From positions 1 through 22,422 of the forward strand of contig DATGGM010000187.1 in NCBI GenBank assembly GCA_035308525.1: DNA of 22,422 nt, written 5' to 3'. Of the stretch, positions 22,007 through 22,422 are shown in pieces; position 1 is the stretch's first letter; each line of letters opens with the position of its first letter. The translations under genes and the position numbers were made by a program. The notes under the pieces are model-generated. The model was not told where the DNA came from and searched no databases. It worked only from the letters and a program-made list of their open reading frames with translations. The stretch is from Bog-159 sp035308525 (lineage in GTDB: Bacteria; Acidobacteriota; Terriglobia; Bryobacterales; Bryobacteraceae).

Positions 22007-22422
22007 CTAGCCGCTCATCGAGTTGAGGAACTCCGCGTTGCTGCGGGTCTTGCTCAGCTTGTCGAGCAGGAGCTCCATGGTCTCCACGGGTGAGAGTGGA
22101 TTCAGCACCTTGCGCAGAATCCAGACCCGGTTCAGCTCTTCCTTGGGCAGCAGCAGCTCCTCTTTGCGCGTGCCGCTCTTGTTGATGTCGATGGCCGGGA
22201 AGACGCGCTTGTCCACCAGCTTGCGCTCCAGGTGGATTTCCAGGTTGCCGGTGCCCTTGAACTCTTCAAAGATCACGTCATCCATGCGGCTGCCGGTATC
22301 GATCAGCGAGGTGGCGATGATGGTGAGCGAGCCGCCTTCCTCGATGTTGCGCGCCGCGCCGAAGAAGCGCTTGGGCCGCTGCAAGGCGTTGGCATCGACG
22401 CCGCCGGTCAACACTTTGCCGG
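22007..22422 (-). CDS. rho: Transcription termination factor Rho, C-terminal fragment
   Basis: The frame is open to the right edge and gives about 138 C-terminal residues, starting GKVLTGGVDANALQRPKRFF and continuing GAARNIEEGGSLTIIATSLI, DTGSRMDDVIFEEFKGTGN and RKEELLLPKEELNRVW. These are near-invariant Rho helicase motor sequences, including the R-loop region. Rho is the hexameric RNA-dependent ATPase that terminates transcription. The N-terminal RNA-binding domain and the start are outside the window. It is convergent with the amidohydrolase gene. Confidence 0.97.
   Translation of the reverse strand, partial: GKVLTGGVDANALQRPKRFFGAARNIEEGGSLTIIATSLIDTGSRMDDVIFEEFKGTGNLEIHLERKLVDKRVFPAIDINKSGTRKEELLLPKEELNRVWILRKVLNPLSPVETMELLLDKLSKTRSNAEFLNSMSG

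Noticed and set aside
1..22422. CRISPR arrays, transposases, integrases or prophage genes
   Set aside because: Both strands were read; no spaced direct repeats and no mobile-element proteins were seen.

Overview
The window looks like chromosomal DNA of a high-GC Acidobacteriota, most likely of the Solibacter/Bryobacter type. The evidence is the combination of an ADOP-family MacB-like permease, a VWFA-related protein of the acidobacterial kind, a PEP-CTERM protein overlapping a GloVer-repeat protein, and a secreted amidohydrolase and dipeptidase. No phage, IS element, integrase or CRISPR array is visible. This lineage call is an inference from family content, not from a phylogenetic marker.

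Layout. (1) 1-1564, minus strand: a PEP-CTERM protein translationally coupled to a GloVer-repeat exported protein that runs off the left edge. (2) 1634-2581, plus: an exported TIM-barrel sugar isomerase/epimerase-like protein. (3) 7230-2595, minus: LuxR-type response regulator, Cys4 small protein, phosphoketolase (xfp) and acetate kinase (ackA), packed as one likely operon. Xfp makes acetyl phosphate from xylulose-5-P or fructose-6-P, and AckA turns it into acetate plus ATP. (4) 7231-7745: an AT-rich, hairpin-rich intergenic region ending in a clear intrinsic terminator for the next gene. (5) 8858-7746, minus: a slipin/SPFH protein with a near-maximal Shine-Dalgarno sequence. (6) 8859-9486: no protein gene, but a tRNA-like gene (anticodon CAA, no long variable arm, imperfect acceptor stem) behind a textbook sigma70 promoter. 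(7) 13060-9487, minus: a three-gene unit of PD-(D/E)XK nuclease-like protein, orphan DUF697 protein and M19 dipeptidase. (8) 13336-17814, plus: ADOP permease and VWFA-related secreted protein. (9) 18334-17930, minus: SnoaL/NTF2-like protein. (10) 18488-21998, plus: polyprenyl-phosphate sugar transferase, PyrE-like phosphoribosyltransferase and secreted amidohydrolase. (11) 22422-22007, minus: C-terminal part of Rho.

How the genes work together. The clearest functional unit is the xfp-ackA module with its own response regulator and Cys-rich partner. PEP-CTERM sorting and the sugar transferase are compatible with an exopolysaccharide-linked surface programme, but they are far apart here and the link is inferred. 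A recurring theme is that first genes of transcription units have a -10-like hexamer only 6-19 bases before the start codon and no Shine-Dalgarno, which suggests leaderless or very short-leader mRNAs. Internal operon genes and the slipin gene have good ribosome binding sites.

The most unusual objects are the tRNA-like transcript at 9117-9354, the hairpin array at 7383-7556, and the cysteine-rich regulator pair in front of xfp. None of these amounts to a proven new system. Each can be tested as described in the findings.
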